From Alphaproteobacteria bacterium (lineage in GTDB: Bacteria; Pseudomonadota; Alphaproteobacteria; UBA828): a stretch of DNA of 55,393 bases. Location of the stretch: NCBI GenBank assembly GCA_022823305.1, contig JAJDXK010000079.1, positions 1-55,393 of the forward strand, given 5' to 3'. Below the pieces are notes generated by a model, which was not told where the DNA came from, did not search any database, and saw only the letters and a list, made by a program, of their open reading frames with translations. A program made the translations under genes and the position numbers. Positions 1 to 9,229 of this stretch are shown in pieces; positions within the stretch are counted from its first letter, which is position 1; the number at the start of each line of letters is the position of its first letter.

Positions 1-11
1 CCGCGCGTGCA

Positions 12-956
12 TTGCAGGCGCGGGCACGCCTGTTCGACCCCAACGACAAGCGCTACATCGGCATTCTCTTCATCACGCCGGTGCAGCTCTTGTTGATCAT
101 GATGCTGATCTTCCCCTTCGGCCTGGAGTTCTTCGTCGCGCTGACCGAGTGGCAGCCGACCTACGGGACCTCCATATGGGAGGCCGTGGGGTCGGTGTTC
201 TCCGGCGATACCGAGCTCGGCCTCAATTACTATTACCTGGTGACGGACGAGCCGCGCTTCCTCGAGGCGCTGGGCCGCACGCTCGCGATATCGGTGCTCA
301 GCCTCTGCCTCGAATTCGTGATCGGGCTCGGGCTCGCGACGATTTTCCTTAAGACATTCTGGGGCAAGCGCATCTGGTTCACCGCGCTGCTGACCCCGAT
401 GATGATCATGCCGGTGGTCGTCGGCTACACCTGGTTCATGCTCTTCCAGTACACCGGGCCGGTCAATCAGGTGCTCGGCTGGATCGGCGGCACCTCCGCC
501 GGGGCCGACCTGCAGTGGCTGAACAACGGCCTGCTGGCCTTCTTCGCCGTGGTCATCACCGAAGTCTGGCACTGGACGCCGCTCTTCTTCCTGATCCTGC
601 TCTCGGGCCTCAACGCGGTGCCCGAGAACCCGGTGCGGGCCGCGACCGTGCTCGGCGCCAGCAACTGGCGGATCTTCTGGACCGTCATCATGCCCAACAT
701 GCGGGGCGTCATCATCATCGCCTTCGTCATCCGCGGCATGGAGGTGATCAAGCTCTTCGACGAGATCTACATCCTCACGCGCGGCGGCCCGGGCACCGCG
801 ACCGAGACCATGAGCCTCTACCTCTACAAGCTCGGCTTCCAGGACTTCCGCCTGGCCTACGCCGGCTCGGCAGGCTTCATCGTGCTGGTGATCACGGTGG
901 TGATGATCAACATGATGCTGCGGCCGATCCGCTACCAGCTGCTGGAGAAGCGCTAG
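12..956 (+). CDS. ABC sugar-type transporter permease 1 (CUT1, UgpA/MalF-like)
   Basis: An inner-membrane permease of a binding-protein-dependent importer of the carbohydrate (CUT1) type. The protein is hydrophobic with about six membrane helices. It carries the cytoplasmic EAA coupling loop as RAATVLGAS followed by a W and a conserved Pro about 13 residues on, which docks the ATPase. The first possible start is a TTG at position 12, but the frame is open to the window edge, so the true N-terminus may lie outside. The next gene starts directly after its stop codon. A periplasmic binding protein would be expected upstream, outside the window. The family is certain and the substrate unknown; glycerol, glycerol phosphate or a polyol are reasonable guesses from the two-ATPase layout. 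Confidence 0.9.
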   Translation: MQARARLFDPNDKRYIGILFITPVQLLLIMMLIFPFGLEFFVALTEWQPTYGTSIWEAVGSVFSGDTELGLNYYYLVTDEPRFLEALGRTLAISVLSLCLEFVIGLGLATIFLKTFWGKRIWFTALLTPMMIMPVVVGYTWFMLFQYTGPVNQVLGWIGGTSAGADLQWLNNGLLAFFAVVITEVWHWTPLFFLILLSGLNAVPENPVRAATVLGASNWRIFWTVIMPNMRGVIIIAFVIRGMEVIKLFDEIYILTRGGPGTATETMSLYLYKLGFQDFRLAYAGSAGFIVLVITVVMINMMLRPIRYQLLEKR

Positions 957-1904
957 ATGGGCGCGCGCAAGTTCGGCCCCGGCAGCGCGATCGGGCTCGC
1001 CTTCGGGCTCCTCTTCGCGGTGTTCCCGCTCTTCTGGATGGTGTCCACCTCCTTCAAGCCCTCCAACGAGTGGGTCACGACGCCGCCGGTGTGGGTGTCG
1101 GAGAACGGGACCGTCACCAACTACCTCGTGATCCTGTGGCCGCAGGTTCTGCTGGACAAGCGCGGCGGCCTCGGCCAGTACACCGAGGAGGGCGAGGTCA
1201 CCGAGCAGCGCGCGGCGGAATCCGACGCGGTCAGCGGCGCGGTCGCCGACTTCCTGACCAAGTCGGCGTGGCAGTCCATCTGGGGCTCGGTCATCGTCTC
1301 GGTGTTCTCGACCATGCTGTCCATTGTGGTCGGCTTCATGGCCGCGGTTGCCATCGCGCGATACCGATTCGGCGGCAACGTCACGCCCTTCTTCATATTA
1401 TCGGGGCGAATGTTCCCGCCCATTGCGATCGCCATCCCCTTCGTCGTGATGTTCAGCGCGCCGGGAATCGAGGCGAGCGACACCTACTGGGGCCTGATAC
1501 TGGCCTACGCCGCGGTGACCGTTCCCTTCTCGACCTGGATGCTGAAGAGCTTCATCGACGAGCTGCCTCAGGAGATCGAGGAAGCAGCGATGATGGACGG
1601 CATGTCGCGATGGGAGGCACACCTCAAGGTCACCGTGCCGCTCATCAAGGGCGGGCTGATCGCCACCTCGCTCTTCATCTTCATCCTCAACTGGAGCGAG
1701 TTCCTGTTCGCGCTGGTGCTGACCTACACCAACGTCGAGACCATCCCGGTGAAGCTGTCGAAGTACTTCAGCGCCACCTCGGGCCAGCAGTATGGCATCC
1801 AGGCGGCGCTCGCGTGCGTGTCCATCGTTCCGCTGGTGATCGTCGGCTTCTTCATCCAGCGGCACTTGGTGCGCGGCCTCACCCTCGGCGCGATCAAGCG
1901 TTAG
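957..1904 (+). CDS. ABC sugar-type transporter permease 2 (CUT1, UgpE/MalG-like)
   Basis: The second membrane subunit of the same importer, 315 residues. Its ATG follows the stop of permease 1 with no gap. Helix 1 is near residues 10-28. The EAA loop reads EEAAMMDGMSRWEAHLKVTVPL near residues 206-227, the usual form for a MalG-type partner. Between helix 1 and helix 2, roughly residues 45-100, there is an unusually long periplasmic segment rich in Glu, Gln and Ala, where MalG/UgpE proteins normally have a shorter loop. It may contact the binding protein. The C-terminus ends in a short basic tail, typical of the family. Confidence 0.9.
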   Translation: MGARKFGPGSAIGLAFGLLFAVFPLFWMVSTSFKPSNEWVTTPPVWVSENGTVTNYLVILWPQVLLDKRGGLGQYTEEGEVTEQRAAESDAVSGAVADFLTKSAWQSIWGSVIVSVFSTMLSIVVGFMAAVAIARYRFGGNVTPFFILSGRMFPPIAIAIPFVVMFSAPGIEASDTYWGLILAYAAVTVPFSTWMLKSFIDELPQEIEEAAMMDGMSRWEAHLKVTVPLIKGGLIATSLFIFILNWSEFLFALVLTYTNVETIPVKLSKYFSATSGQQYGIQAALACVSIVPLVIVGFFIQRHLVRGLTLGAIKR

Positions 1905-1911
1905 CAGAGCA

Positions 1912-3003
1912 ATGGCCAACATCAAGCTGGAGCTGGTGAATCTCCGCAAGGAGTTCGGCGAGCTCATCGCCGTCGACGACATGTCGCTTGCCTGCGAGGA
2001 AGGCGAGACCATGGCCCTGCTGGGGCCCTCGGGCTGCGGCAAGTCGACGACGCTGAACATGATCGTGGGGCTGGAGGCGCCCACCTCCGGCGACATCCTG
2101 ATCGACGGGCAGTCGGTCCTCGCGGTGCCGCCCGGCCAGCGCAACGTCGGGCTGGTGTTCCAGGACTACGCCGTCTTCACCCACATGAACGTGCGCCGCA
2201 ACCTGGAGTACGGGCTGCGCGTGCGCGGCATGGAGCGGGCCGACATCGACCGCGAGGTGGCGAAGGTCGCGTCCTTCCTCCACCTCGAGCACCAGCTCGA
2301 CTACAAGCCGCTGGAGTTGGGGGCATCCGAGCTGCAGCGTGTCGCCATCGGCCGCACGCTGGTGACCAATCCCGAGATCCTGCTGCTCGACGAGCCGCTC
2401 AGCAACCTGGAAGCCGAGATGCGCAACCAGATGCGGCGCGAGCTGCGGCGCATCCAGGCCGAGACCGGCCAGACCATCATCTACGTGACCCACGACCAGA
2501 TCGAGGCGCTCTCGCTGGCGCACCGCATCGCGGTCATGGATTTCGGCCAGCTCAAGCAGTACGACACGGCCCACAACGTCTACCACTATCCCGACAACAC
2601 CTTCGTCGGCAGCTTCCTCGGCAACCCGCCCATGAACTTCGTGCGCGGACAGTTCGGCCGCGACGCCGGGCGCCCCATCGTGGCGCAGGACGGCTCGCGC
2701 ATCCCGGTGCCGGAAGCCAGCACGGGCGGGCTCAGCGACGGCGCGGAGGTGATCGTCGGCATGCGGCCCGAGACCATGGTGCTGGCCGAGGCGGGCGATC
2801 CCGCCGGCTTCACCGCGTCGGTCATCGCGGTCGAGCCGCAGGGGCCCGAGACCGTGCTGACGGTCCGGATCGGCGAATCGAACCTCAAGCTGATCGTCGA
2901 GACCGGCACGCAGGCGGACGAAGGCAGCGACATCACCATCCGGCCCGACGCCGACCTGCTGGCGCTCTTCGATTCCGCGTCGGGCGTCCGCTTGAAGGGG
3001 TGA
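1912..3003 (+). CDS. ABC importer ATPase A (MalK/UgpC-like) with degenerate signature motif
   Basis: A nucleotide-binding subunit of 363 residues: ATPase domain (about 1-235), then a MalK-type TOBE/regulatory domain. Walker A is GPSGCGKST (38-46), the Q-loop Gln is Q84, Walker B ends in DE at 160-161, and the switch His is H194 in YVTHDQ. The ABC signature, normally LSGGQ, is LGASE at 136-140, and the D-loop Asp is Glu167. It therefore has a full ATP-binding face but a damaged signature face. It begins 8 bp after permease 2 and is followed directly by a second ATPase with the opposite defects. The pair probably works as a heterodimer, as reported for the GlpS/GlpT glycerol importer of rhizobia. 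Confidence 0.92.
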   Translation: MANIKLELVNLRKEFGELIAVDDMSLACEEGETMALLGPSGCGKSTTLNMIVGLEAPTSGDILIDGQSVLAVPPGQRNVGLVFQDYAVFTHMNVRRNLEYGLRVRGMERADIDREVAKVASFLHLEHQLDYKPLELGASELQRVAIGRTLVTNPEILLLDEPLSNLEAEMRNQMRRELRRIQAETGQTIIYVTHDQIEALSLAHRIAVMDFGQLKQYDTAHNVYHYPDNTFVGSFLGNPPMNFVRGQFGRDAGRPIVAQDGSRIPVPEASTGGLSDGAEVIVGMRPETMVLAEAGDPAGFTASVIAVEPQGPETVLTVRIGESNLKLIVETGTQADEGSDITIRPDADLLALFDSASGVRLKG

Positions 3004-3011
3004 GCCCGGCC

Positions 3012-4109
<1,098 letters not shown>

Positions 4110-4116
4110 CAGGCCC

Positions 4117-4136
4117 GGCCGGGCGCGCCGGCCTTT
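4117..4136 (+). terminator. Possible hairpin terminator after the ABC operon
   Basis: A six-base-pair stem GGCCGG/CCGGCC (4117-4122 and 4128-4133) with a GCGCG loop is followed by TTTC. It lies 8 bp after the last ABC gene. The short T run makes this a weak intrinsic terminator. Confidence 0.35.
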
Positions 4137-4205
4137 CAGCCTCCGGCGCGCGGCCGCCGGCGGCGCTTCCCTCGGCCCGGGCCAAAGACGAGGGAGTGAG
4201 CCGCA

Positions 4206-5063
4206 ATGCCGAAATCAGCACGCATCGACGCGAGCGCAGCCAGCGCCGAGGACGAGGTCACGCGGGCTGTCCTCCGGCGCGTGGAGGAGAGCAGCGAGGG
4301 GCGGATGCGCGAGCTCATGCTGAGCCTCACCCGCCACCTGCACGGCTTCATCCGCGAGGTCGAGCCGAGCGAGGCGGAGTGGATGGCCGCCATCCGCTTC
4401 CTCACCGAGACCGGCAAGAAGTGCGACGAGCGCCGCCAGGAGTTCATCCTGCTCTCGGACACGCTCGGCGCCACGATGCTGATCGACGCGATCAACAACC
4501 GAAAGCCCGAGGGCGCGACGGAAAGCAGCGTGCTCGGCCCCTTCTATCAGGAGGGCGCGCCGGCCTACGACAACGGCGCAGACCTCGCCGACGCGGCGAC
4601 CGGCGGCGAGCGCGTGCTGATCGCGGGCCGGGTGATCGACCTCGACGGCGCGGCCATCGCGGGCGCCGAGCTCGATGTCTGGCAGACCGCGCCCGATGCG
4701 CTCTACGCGGCCCAGGACGCCTCCGGCGACTCCTTCAACCTGTGCGGCCGCCTCACCACCGGGGCGGATGGGCGCTACTGGTTCTACACGCGCAAGCCCG
4801 TGAGCTACACGGTGCCCGGCGACGGCCCCGTCGGCGCCATGCTGAGCGCCGCCGGCCGCCACAACTGGCGCCCCGCCCACATCCACTTCAAGCTTTCGGC
4901 CTCGGGCTACGAGACGCTGGTGACGCAGCTCTTCACCGACGACGACCCCTATCTCGGGTCGGACGCCGTGTTCGGCGTCAAGGACTCGCTGGTGGTCCAC
5001 TACGTGGCGACGGACGACGGGCTCCGTCTCGACCACGACTTCGTCATGACCGCCGCGAGCTGA
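4206..5063 (+). CDS. Intradiol ring-cleavage dioxygenase (catechol / hydroxyquinol 1,2-dioxygenase family)
   Basis: A cytoplasmic non-haem iron(III) enzyme that opens a catecholic ring between its two hydroxyls, giving a muconate-type product. Of its 285 residues, about 1-105 form the helical dimerisation/lipid-binding domain of catechol-type members and the rest is the beta-sandwich catalytic domain. All four iron ligands can be placed: Tyr167 (ALYAAQ), Tyr201 (VSYTVP), His225 and His227 (AHIHF). Their spacing matches catechol and hydroxyquinol 1,2-dioxygenases. The substrate is not fixed by sequence; hydroxyquinol is plausible. It starts 96 bp after the ABC operon on the same strand. No other aromatic-degradation gene is in the window. 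Confidence 0.88.
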   Translation: MPKSARIDASAASAEDEVTRAVLRRVEESSEGRMRELMLSLTRHLHGFIREVEPSEAEWMAAIRFLTETGKKCDERRQEFILLSDTLGATMLIDAINNRKPEGATESSVLGPFYQEGAPAYDNGADLADAATGGERVLIAGRVIDLDGAAIAGAELDVWQTAPDALYAAQDASGDSFNLCGRLTTGADGRYWFYTRKPVSYTVPGDGPVGAMLSAAGRHNWRPAHIHFKLSASGYETLVTQLFTDDDPYLGSDAVFGVKDSLVVHYVATDDGLRLDHDFVMTAAS

Positions 5064-5399
5064 CCCCGGACCGCTCCGGCTTCCGCCGGAAGAGGGGCGT
5101 GCAAGGCCGGATTCAGCGGCGCGCGAGCGCCCCGGCAGCGGAATTCGTGACGGTCCCGCGACTCGGGGGTTTCACGAATGCGCCATCCACCTGTGATATG
5201 GCCTCTCGCGCGACAAGCGCGCCGTAACGCTCTATCCTCTTGTCATGACTTGATTTTTTGAAGGCCGCAGGTTTCGGGCGCTGCGCGCGCTGGACACGCC
5301 GGCCGGGCGTGCTCAAGATTGTCGGGTGCGATCGGAGCCGCCCTCCCCCGTGAAGAGCGACGACGTGGCGGGCGGCAATCACAAGGGATGGGGGGCGTT
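5064..5399. other. Intergenic region upstream of the ammonium transporter
   Basis: There are 336 bp without a convincing gene. A perfect TCCGGC/GCCGGA hairpin with a TTCC loop lies at 5075-5090, just after the dioxygenase stop. It has no T run, so it is at best a weak terminator. An AT-richer patch around 5238-5266 (containing TTGTCA, TTGATT and a run of six T) is the most promoter-like stretch, but I cannot place a good -10 box. I looked for a sigma-54 element (GG, ten bases, GC), which nitrogen-regulated amt genes often carry, and did not find one. Confidence 0.5.
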
Positions 5400-6806
5400 A
5401 TGGGTGATCCTGTTGATGCCTTGACCACCATCTTCACCGAATCCTACTACTGGATAACGGTGGTGATGATGTTCCTGATCCACGCCGGGTTCTGCACCTA
5501 CGAGGTAGGGGCCTCCCGGCGCAAGAACGTTCTTCATACCCTGATGAAGAACACGATGCTGATCCCGCTGGTCACCGTCACGTTCTTCTTCTTCGGCTGG
5601 TACGTCTACTTCGGATTCCCGAACGTGCCCTTCGCCTCGGGCGGGTTCTCCGACGCTTCGTTCGCGGAGCCGTGGGACGAGTTCATGGGCGCGCACATGC
5701 AGGACCGCATCCTCGGCGTGTTCTGGGCTGCGTTCCTGCTCTTCTCGTGGACCACCGCCTCGATCGTGTCCGGCGCGGTGATCGAACGCATCAAGACGAG
5801 CGCGTTCCTCATCTTCGCGGTGCTGATCGGATCCTTCACCTGGATCCTCGACGCCGCCTGGGGCTGGCACCCGGGCGGGTGGATGGTGCAGATCCTCGGC
5901 TACCACGATGCCTATGCATCCGGCGTGGTGCACGCCATCGCCGGCGGCTCGGCGCTCGGGATCCTCTGCGTGCTGGGGCCGCGCATCGGCAAGTTCGGGC
6001 CGAACGGGGAGGTCAACCAGATCAAGCCGCACAATCCGTGGCTGGTGACGGTCGGGCTCTTCCTGATCTTCACCGGGTTCTGGGGCTTCTACGCGGCCTG
6101 CAACGTCCCGATCATCGACATCGGCGGCGAAGCGGGGACCTTCTTCTCGGCGACCAACATCTACGGGATGCCGACGACGCTCTCCGCCATCGTCTACAAC
6201 TTCCTGATGTCCTTCTCGGGCGGGCTGCTGGCGGCCTACATCGTCACCAGGGGCGACCCCTTCTGGACCTACTCGGGCGGCCTCGGCGGCATCATCGCGG
6301 CCTCTGCCGGCAACGACCTCTATCACCCGCTGCAGGCGGCCTTCATCGCCGCAGCCGGGGTGGTGTTCATGATCTACATGCACCGCTGGGTCGAGCGCCG
6401 GTTCAAGATCGACGATGCGGTCGGCGCGATCGCCGTCCACGGCTACGCCGGGTTCTTCGGCGTGATCGTCTGCGGCTTCGTGCTCTGGGGCTACCCCGCC
6501 GCAGCGCCGATGTACGGCGACTACTCGCCGCGCGCGGAGTCGATCGCGCTCTTCACCACCCCCGAGGGCTATCCGCAGATCAACCCGGTGGGCCAGATCC
6601 TGGGGGCCATCATCATGTTCTGGGTGCTGGGCTTCCTGCCCTGCTACGTCCTCGCCCGGATCCTGCAGTACTTCAAGATGCTGCGGGTGCCGCGCGAGGT
6701 GGAGCTGGCGGGTCTGGATACGCATCAGCTCGGCGACGCGTACCCCTACCATGCACACCAGGAGACGGCGTTCGAGAAGATCGAGCGCACCTACGCCAAG
6801 GAATAG
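5400..6806 (+). CDS. amt: Ammonium transporter, Amt/Rh family (divergent subgroup)
   Basis: An inner-membrane ammonium channel of 468 residues with 11 or so membrane helices. Key AmtB positions can be matched: the recruitment Asp as D170 and the twin pore histidines as H178 (GVVH) and H347 (AVHG). The phenylalanine-gate neighbourhood FLLFSWTTASIVSGAVIERIK (about 113-132) also matches. The segment around D170 is HDAYASGVVH rather than the common DFAGG form, so this is a divergent Amt. Two starts are possible, ATG 5400 (used) and ATG 5388, with a purine-rich GGGATGGGGGG before the former. No glnK follows. Instead a small membrane protein starts 9 bp downstream. Confidence 0.92.
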   Translation: MGDPVDALTTIFTESYYWITVVMMFLIHAGFCTYEVGASRRKNVLHTLMKNTMLIPLVTVTFFFFGWYVYFGFPNVPFASGGFSDASFAEPWDEFMGAHMQDRILGVFWAAFLLFSWTTASIVSGAVIERIKTSAFLIFAVLIGSFTWILDAAWGWHPGGWMVQILGYHDAYASGVVHAIAGGSALGILCVLGPRIGKFGPNGEVNQIKPHNPWLVTVGLFLIFTGFWGFYAACNVPIIDIGGEAGTFFSATNIYGMPTTLSAIVYNFLMSFSGGLLAAYIVTRGDPFWTYSGGLGGIIAASAGNDLYHPLQAAFIAAAGVVFMIYMHRWVERRFKIDDAVGAIAVHGYAGFFGVIVCGFVLWGYPAAAPMYGDYSPRAESIALFTTPEGYPQINPVGQILGAIIMFWVLGFLPCYVLARILQYFKMLRVPREVELAGLDTHQLGDAYPYHAHQETAFEKIERTYAKE

Positions 6807-6815
6807 GAGGCAAAG

Positions 6816-7070
6816 ATGGCTTCGACCGGCCTGGACTCCTTTACCAATCCCGCCGAAATCGGCGCCATGTACCCTGGCGTGGGCGCCGAGACGGCGATGG
6901 TGGGCATCCTCGTGGCCCTCTGGGTCGCCTGGCACGTCTTCCAGATGCGCCAGGAGGAGGCGGAGTACCGCGAGGCGCTCAAGCTCTACCGCGAGGTCGG
7001 CATGGAACGTGCCATGCACCACGCGACGGGCGCCATCGCGACGGAGGACGAGGTCAAGATCGGCAACTGA
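6816..7070 (+). CDS. Small single-helix membrane protein linked to amt
   Basis: An 84-residue protein starting 9 bp after the ammonium transporter stop, with AGGAGG placed just before its ATG. About 24 polar N-terminal residues are followed by one membrane helix (roughly 25-43, ending WVAWHVFQM). The rest is a charged, helix-prone tail (QEEAEYREALKLYREVG) that should face the cytoplasm. It is not a PII protein and has no enzyme motif. Its position and a strong terminator after it indicate co-transcription with amt, so an accessory or regulatory subunit of the channel is the natural hypothesis. I do not recognise a named family. Confidence 0.75.
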   Translation: MASTGLDSFTNPAEIGAMYPGVGAETAMVGILVALWVAWHVFQMRQEEAEYREALKLYREVGMERAMHHATGAIATEDEVKIGN

Positions 7071-7095
7071 TCCGGCCTCTCCGCCACAACGACAC

Positions 7096-7127
7096 GGGGC
7101 GGGCCTTCGGGCCCGCCCCACTTCTTT
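7096..7127 (+). terminator. Strong intrinsic terminator of the amt operon
   Basis: A perfect ten-base-pair GC stem, GGGGCGGGCC (7096-7105) and GGCCCGCCCC (7110-7119), is closed by a TTCG tetraloop and followed by ACTTCTTT. This is a classic rho-independent terminator 25 bp after the small membrane protein. Confidence 0.85.
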
Positions 7128-7219
7128 GCGCTCCTTCGGGCCGGAACACGATCCGACCGGACAGGATCGCGCCCGGTTGCCGGACTTTCGCTGCTTCGCA
7201 TGCGGTGCAGCCCGAGAAG

Positions 7220-7327
7220 CCCCCTCCTCACCTAGACCCTCCTCCCCCGAGGGGAGGAGAGGGAGAAGAGGTTCGCGCCACTTTCGCTCCCCCTCCTCCC
7301 GGGAGGAGGGGGAAGGGGGGAGGTGGG
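7220..7327. repeat. Palindromic CT/GA-rich repeat, copy 1 (about 108 bp)
   Basis: Two nested palindromes occur here: CTCCTCCCC/GGGGAGGAG with a CGA loop (7239-7259), and a perfect 24-base palindrome made of CCCCCTCCTCCC and its complement (7289-7312). They are flanked by a CACCT-type left end and an AGGTGGG right end. The same layout recurs at 46107-46214 and, shortened, at 51222-51270. It lies between convergent genes. Confidence 0.8.
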
Positions 7328-7369
7328 CGCCCTTGGGGCCGCCGTGATCCCGTCAGGAGGGACGTTACC

Positions 7370-8248
7370 CTACTCGGCGGCGCCCTGCTGCAGGGCCTCG
7401 CGTGCGTCGGCGATGACGGCGCGGAAGCGCGCAATCGGCATGGCGCCGCGCACCAGGCGCTCGCCGATGACGAAGGCGGGCGTGCCCCGGATGCCCAGGT
7501 CCTGAGCGAGCAGGATGTTCTGCTGGATCAGCCCATCGATGGCGGGGTCGTCCATGTCGCGCGCAAGCCGCTCGTCGTCGAGGCCGACGGAGCGGGCGAC
7601 CTCCATGATGTGATCGCGGCTGAAGGAGCCGTCGGCGTCCATCAGCGCCGCGTGGAAGGCCCCGTAGCCGCCCTGGGCCCGTGACGCCAGCGCCGCGCGC
7701 GCGGCCTCCAGCGATTCCATGCCGAGGATCGGGAACTCCTTGTAGACGACGCGCAGGTCGTCGTTCTCCGCGATCAGCGTCTCCAGCGTCGGCTTCACCC
7801 GCCGGCAGTAGCCGCAGCGATAGTCGAAGAACTCGACGACCGTGATGGCGCCGTCGGGGTTGCCGCCGACCGGCGCCTCCGGGTCGGCGAGCAGCGCGGC
7901 GCGATGGGCGCGGATCGCACTCCGCTCCTCCTCGGCTTCCTGCGCGGCGCGCCTGGCGGCCAGCACTTGCTCGGCCTCGGCGAGGATCTCCGGGTGCTCG
8001 AGGAGGTAGTCGCGGATGATCTTGCGGATGGCCTCGACCGGCAGGTCGACGGCGATGGTGGCGCCCGCGCCGGCGCCCTCCGTCGCCGTGCCGGCGGCCG
8101 GGCCGGGATCGCACTCGCCGGCCTCGGCCTTGTCGGTGTCGCAGACGACCTCCGCCCCGGCCGGCATGCCGGCGGCCACGGCGATGGCGAGTGTGAGGCC
8201 CGCGGCGGCGAAGGCGCGGGCGAGCGGTGTCCTGGCTATCGGCATCAT
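7370..8248 (-). CDS. DsbA-family thiol-disulfide oxidoreductase with ScsC-like N-terminal domain
   Basis: A probable periplasmic disulfide oxidoreductase or isomerase of 292 residues. An N-terminal signal peptide (about 1-32, ending AGA) is followed by a short Cys-containing linker. Residues 68-100 form a helical segment (AIRKIIRDYLLEHPEILAEA) that resembles the ScsC/DsbG-like N-terminal region used for oligomerisation. The thioredoxin-fold domain has C145-G-Y-C148 and a cis-Pro at P257 in GTPAF. Two in-frame ATG codons sit side by side at the start. It converges on the amt operon, from which the repeat separates it. Oxidase versus isomerase activity cannot be decided from sequence. Confidence 0.88.
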   Translation of the reverse strand: MMPIARTPLARAFAAAGLTLAIAVAAGMPAGAEVVCDTDKAEAGECDPGPAAGTATEGAGAGATIAVDLPVEAIRKIIRDYLLEHPEILAEAEQVLAARRAAQEAEEERSAIRAHRAALLADPEAPVGGNPDGAITVVEFFDYRCGYCRRVKPTLETLIAENDDLRVVYKEFPILGMESLEAARAALASRAQGGYGAFHAALMDADGSFSRDHIMEVARSVGLDDERLARDMDDPAIDGLIQQNILLAQDLGIRGTPAFVIGERLVRGAMPIARFRAVIADAREALQQGAAE

Positions 8249-8299
8249 GGTGGCGAGGGTAGCCTCTCGGCGCGCCGCTCGCCAGCCCGCCGCAGGAAG

Positions 8300-9175
8300 T
8301 CAGGGGCGCACGACGCGGCGGGCGCGGAGGCGGAGCGTCGCCAGGAGGAGCCCGATGAGCACCAGCCCGACGCCGGCGAGCCGCATCGGCCCCAGGCTCT
8401 CGTCCAGCAGCAGCGCGGTGCTGATCAGGCCGGCGATGGGGATCACCAGCGAGAAGGGGGTCACCAGATAGGCCGGGTAGCGGCGCAGCAGGTAGCTCCA
8501 CAGCATGAAGCCGAAGCAGGTGGAGATGAGGCCGAGGAAGATCAGCTCGCCCACGGTGATCCAGGTGATGTCGACGAGCTGGAGGAAGACCGCCTCGCCG
8601 CCCTCGAAGACGTAGGAGAGCGCGAGCAGCGGCACCACGCCGATCAGGTGCGCCCAGGCGATCAGACGCAGCAGGTCGTCAGTGCCGGCAAGCTTGATGA
8701 TCATGTTCGAGCACGCCCAGCTCAGCGCGGCGGCCAGCACGAAGCCGAGGCCCGCGAGCGTCGGCCCGCCGGGGAGGGTGAGGCCGATGATCGCCATGCC
8801 CGCGCCCGACACGGCAATGCCCGCGTACTGGGCGCGGCCCGGCTTCTCCCCCAGGATCATGAAGGCGAGGAAGGTGGTGAAGAAGACCTGGGACTGCAGC
8901 ACCAGCGAGCTGAGGCCCGCGGGCATGCCGAAGTCCATGCCGAAGAGCAGCAGCGACATCTGGATCGTGCCCTGGGTCAGCCCGATGCCGAGGGTCCAGT
9001 ACCAGGCGATCCGGGGCGGGCGAACGAGCACGAGCACCGGCAGCGCCGCGGTGGCGACGCGGAGCCCCGCCACCATGAGCGGCGGCAGCGCGTCCAGCAG
9101 GTCCCGCATCACCACGAAGGTGAAGCCCCAGAAGCAGGTCACGGCGAGTGCCAGGGCGATGTGGGCGATCGACAT
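8300..9175 (-). CDS. EamA/DMT-family transporter
   Basis: A predicted inner-membrane drug/metabolite transporter of 291 residues with ten hydrophobic helices arranged as two EamA repeats. The first begins near FWGFTFVVMRDLLDALPP, the second near WACSNMIIKLA. It ends in a basic Arg-rich tail. Members export or exchange small metabolites such as amino acids, and the substrate cannot be read from sequence. A second EamA gene lies 54 bp upstream on the same strand, so the two are probably co-transcribed. They are too different in sequence to be a recent duplication. Confidence 0.9.
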   Translation of the reverse strand: MSIAHIALALAVTCFWGFTFVVMRDLLDALPPLMVAGLRVATAALPVLVLVRPPRIAWYWTLGIGLTQGTIQMSLLLFGMDFGMPAGLSSLVLQSQVFFTTFLAFMILGEKPGRAQYAGIAVSGAGMAIIGLTLPGGPTLAGLGFVLAAALSWACSNMIIKLAGTDDLLRLIAWAHLIGVVPLLALSYVFEGGEAVFLQLVDITWITVGELIFLGLISTCFGFMLWSYLLRRYPAYLVTPFSLVIPIAGLISTALLLDESLGPMRLAGVGLVLIGLLLATLRLRARRVVRP

Positions 9176-9229
9176 GGAACGAGAGCGGCGCGGGAGGCCT
9201 CAGGGCGGCTCGGGCGCCGCCCGCAGCGG

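Noticed and set aside
5064-5399. Sigma-54 promoter upstream of amt
   Set aside because: I found no GG-N10-GC core with the right flanks in this region.
4206-7070. Aromatic-degradation gene cluster
   Set aside because: Only one ring-cleavage enzyme is present; the following genes concern ammonium transport, and no downstream pathway gene or regulator is seen.
5379-7121. Long minus-strand frame opposite the ammonium transporter
   Set aside because: It has antisense composition bias, no domain and no start context. The plus strand carries an unmistakable Amt protein.
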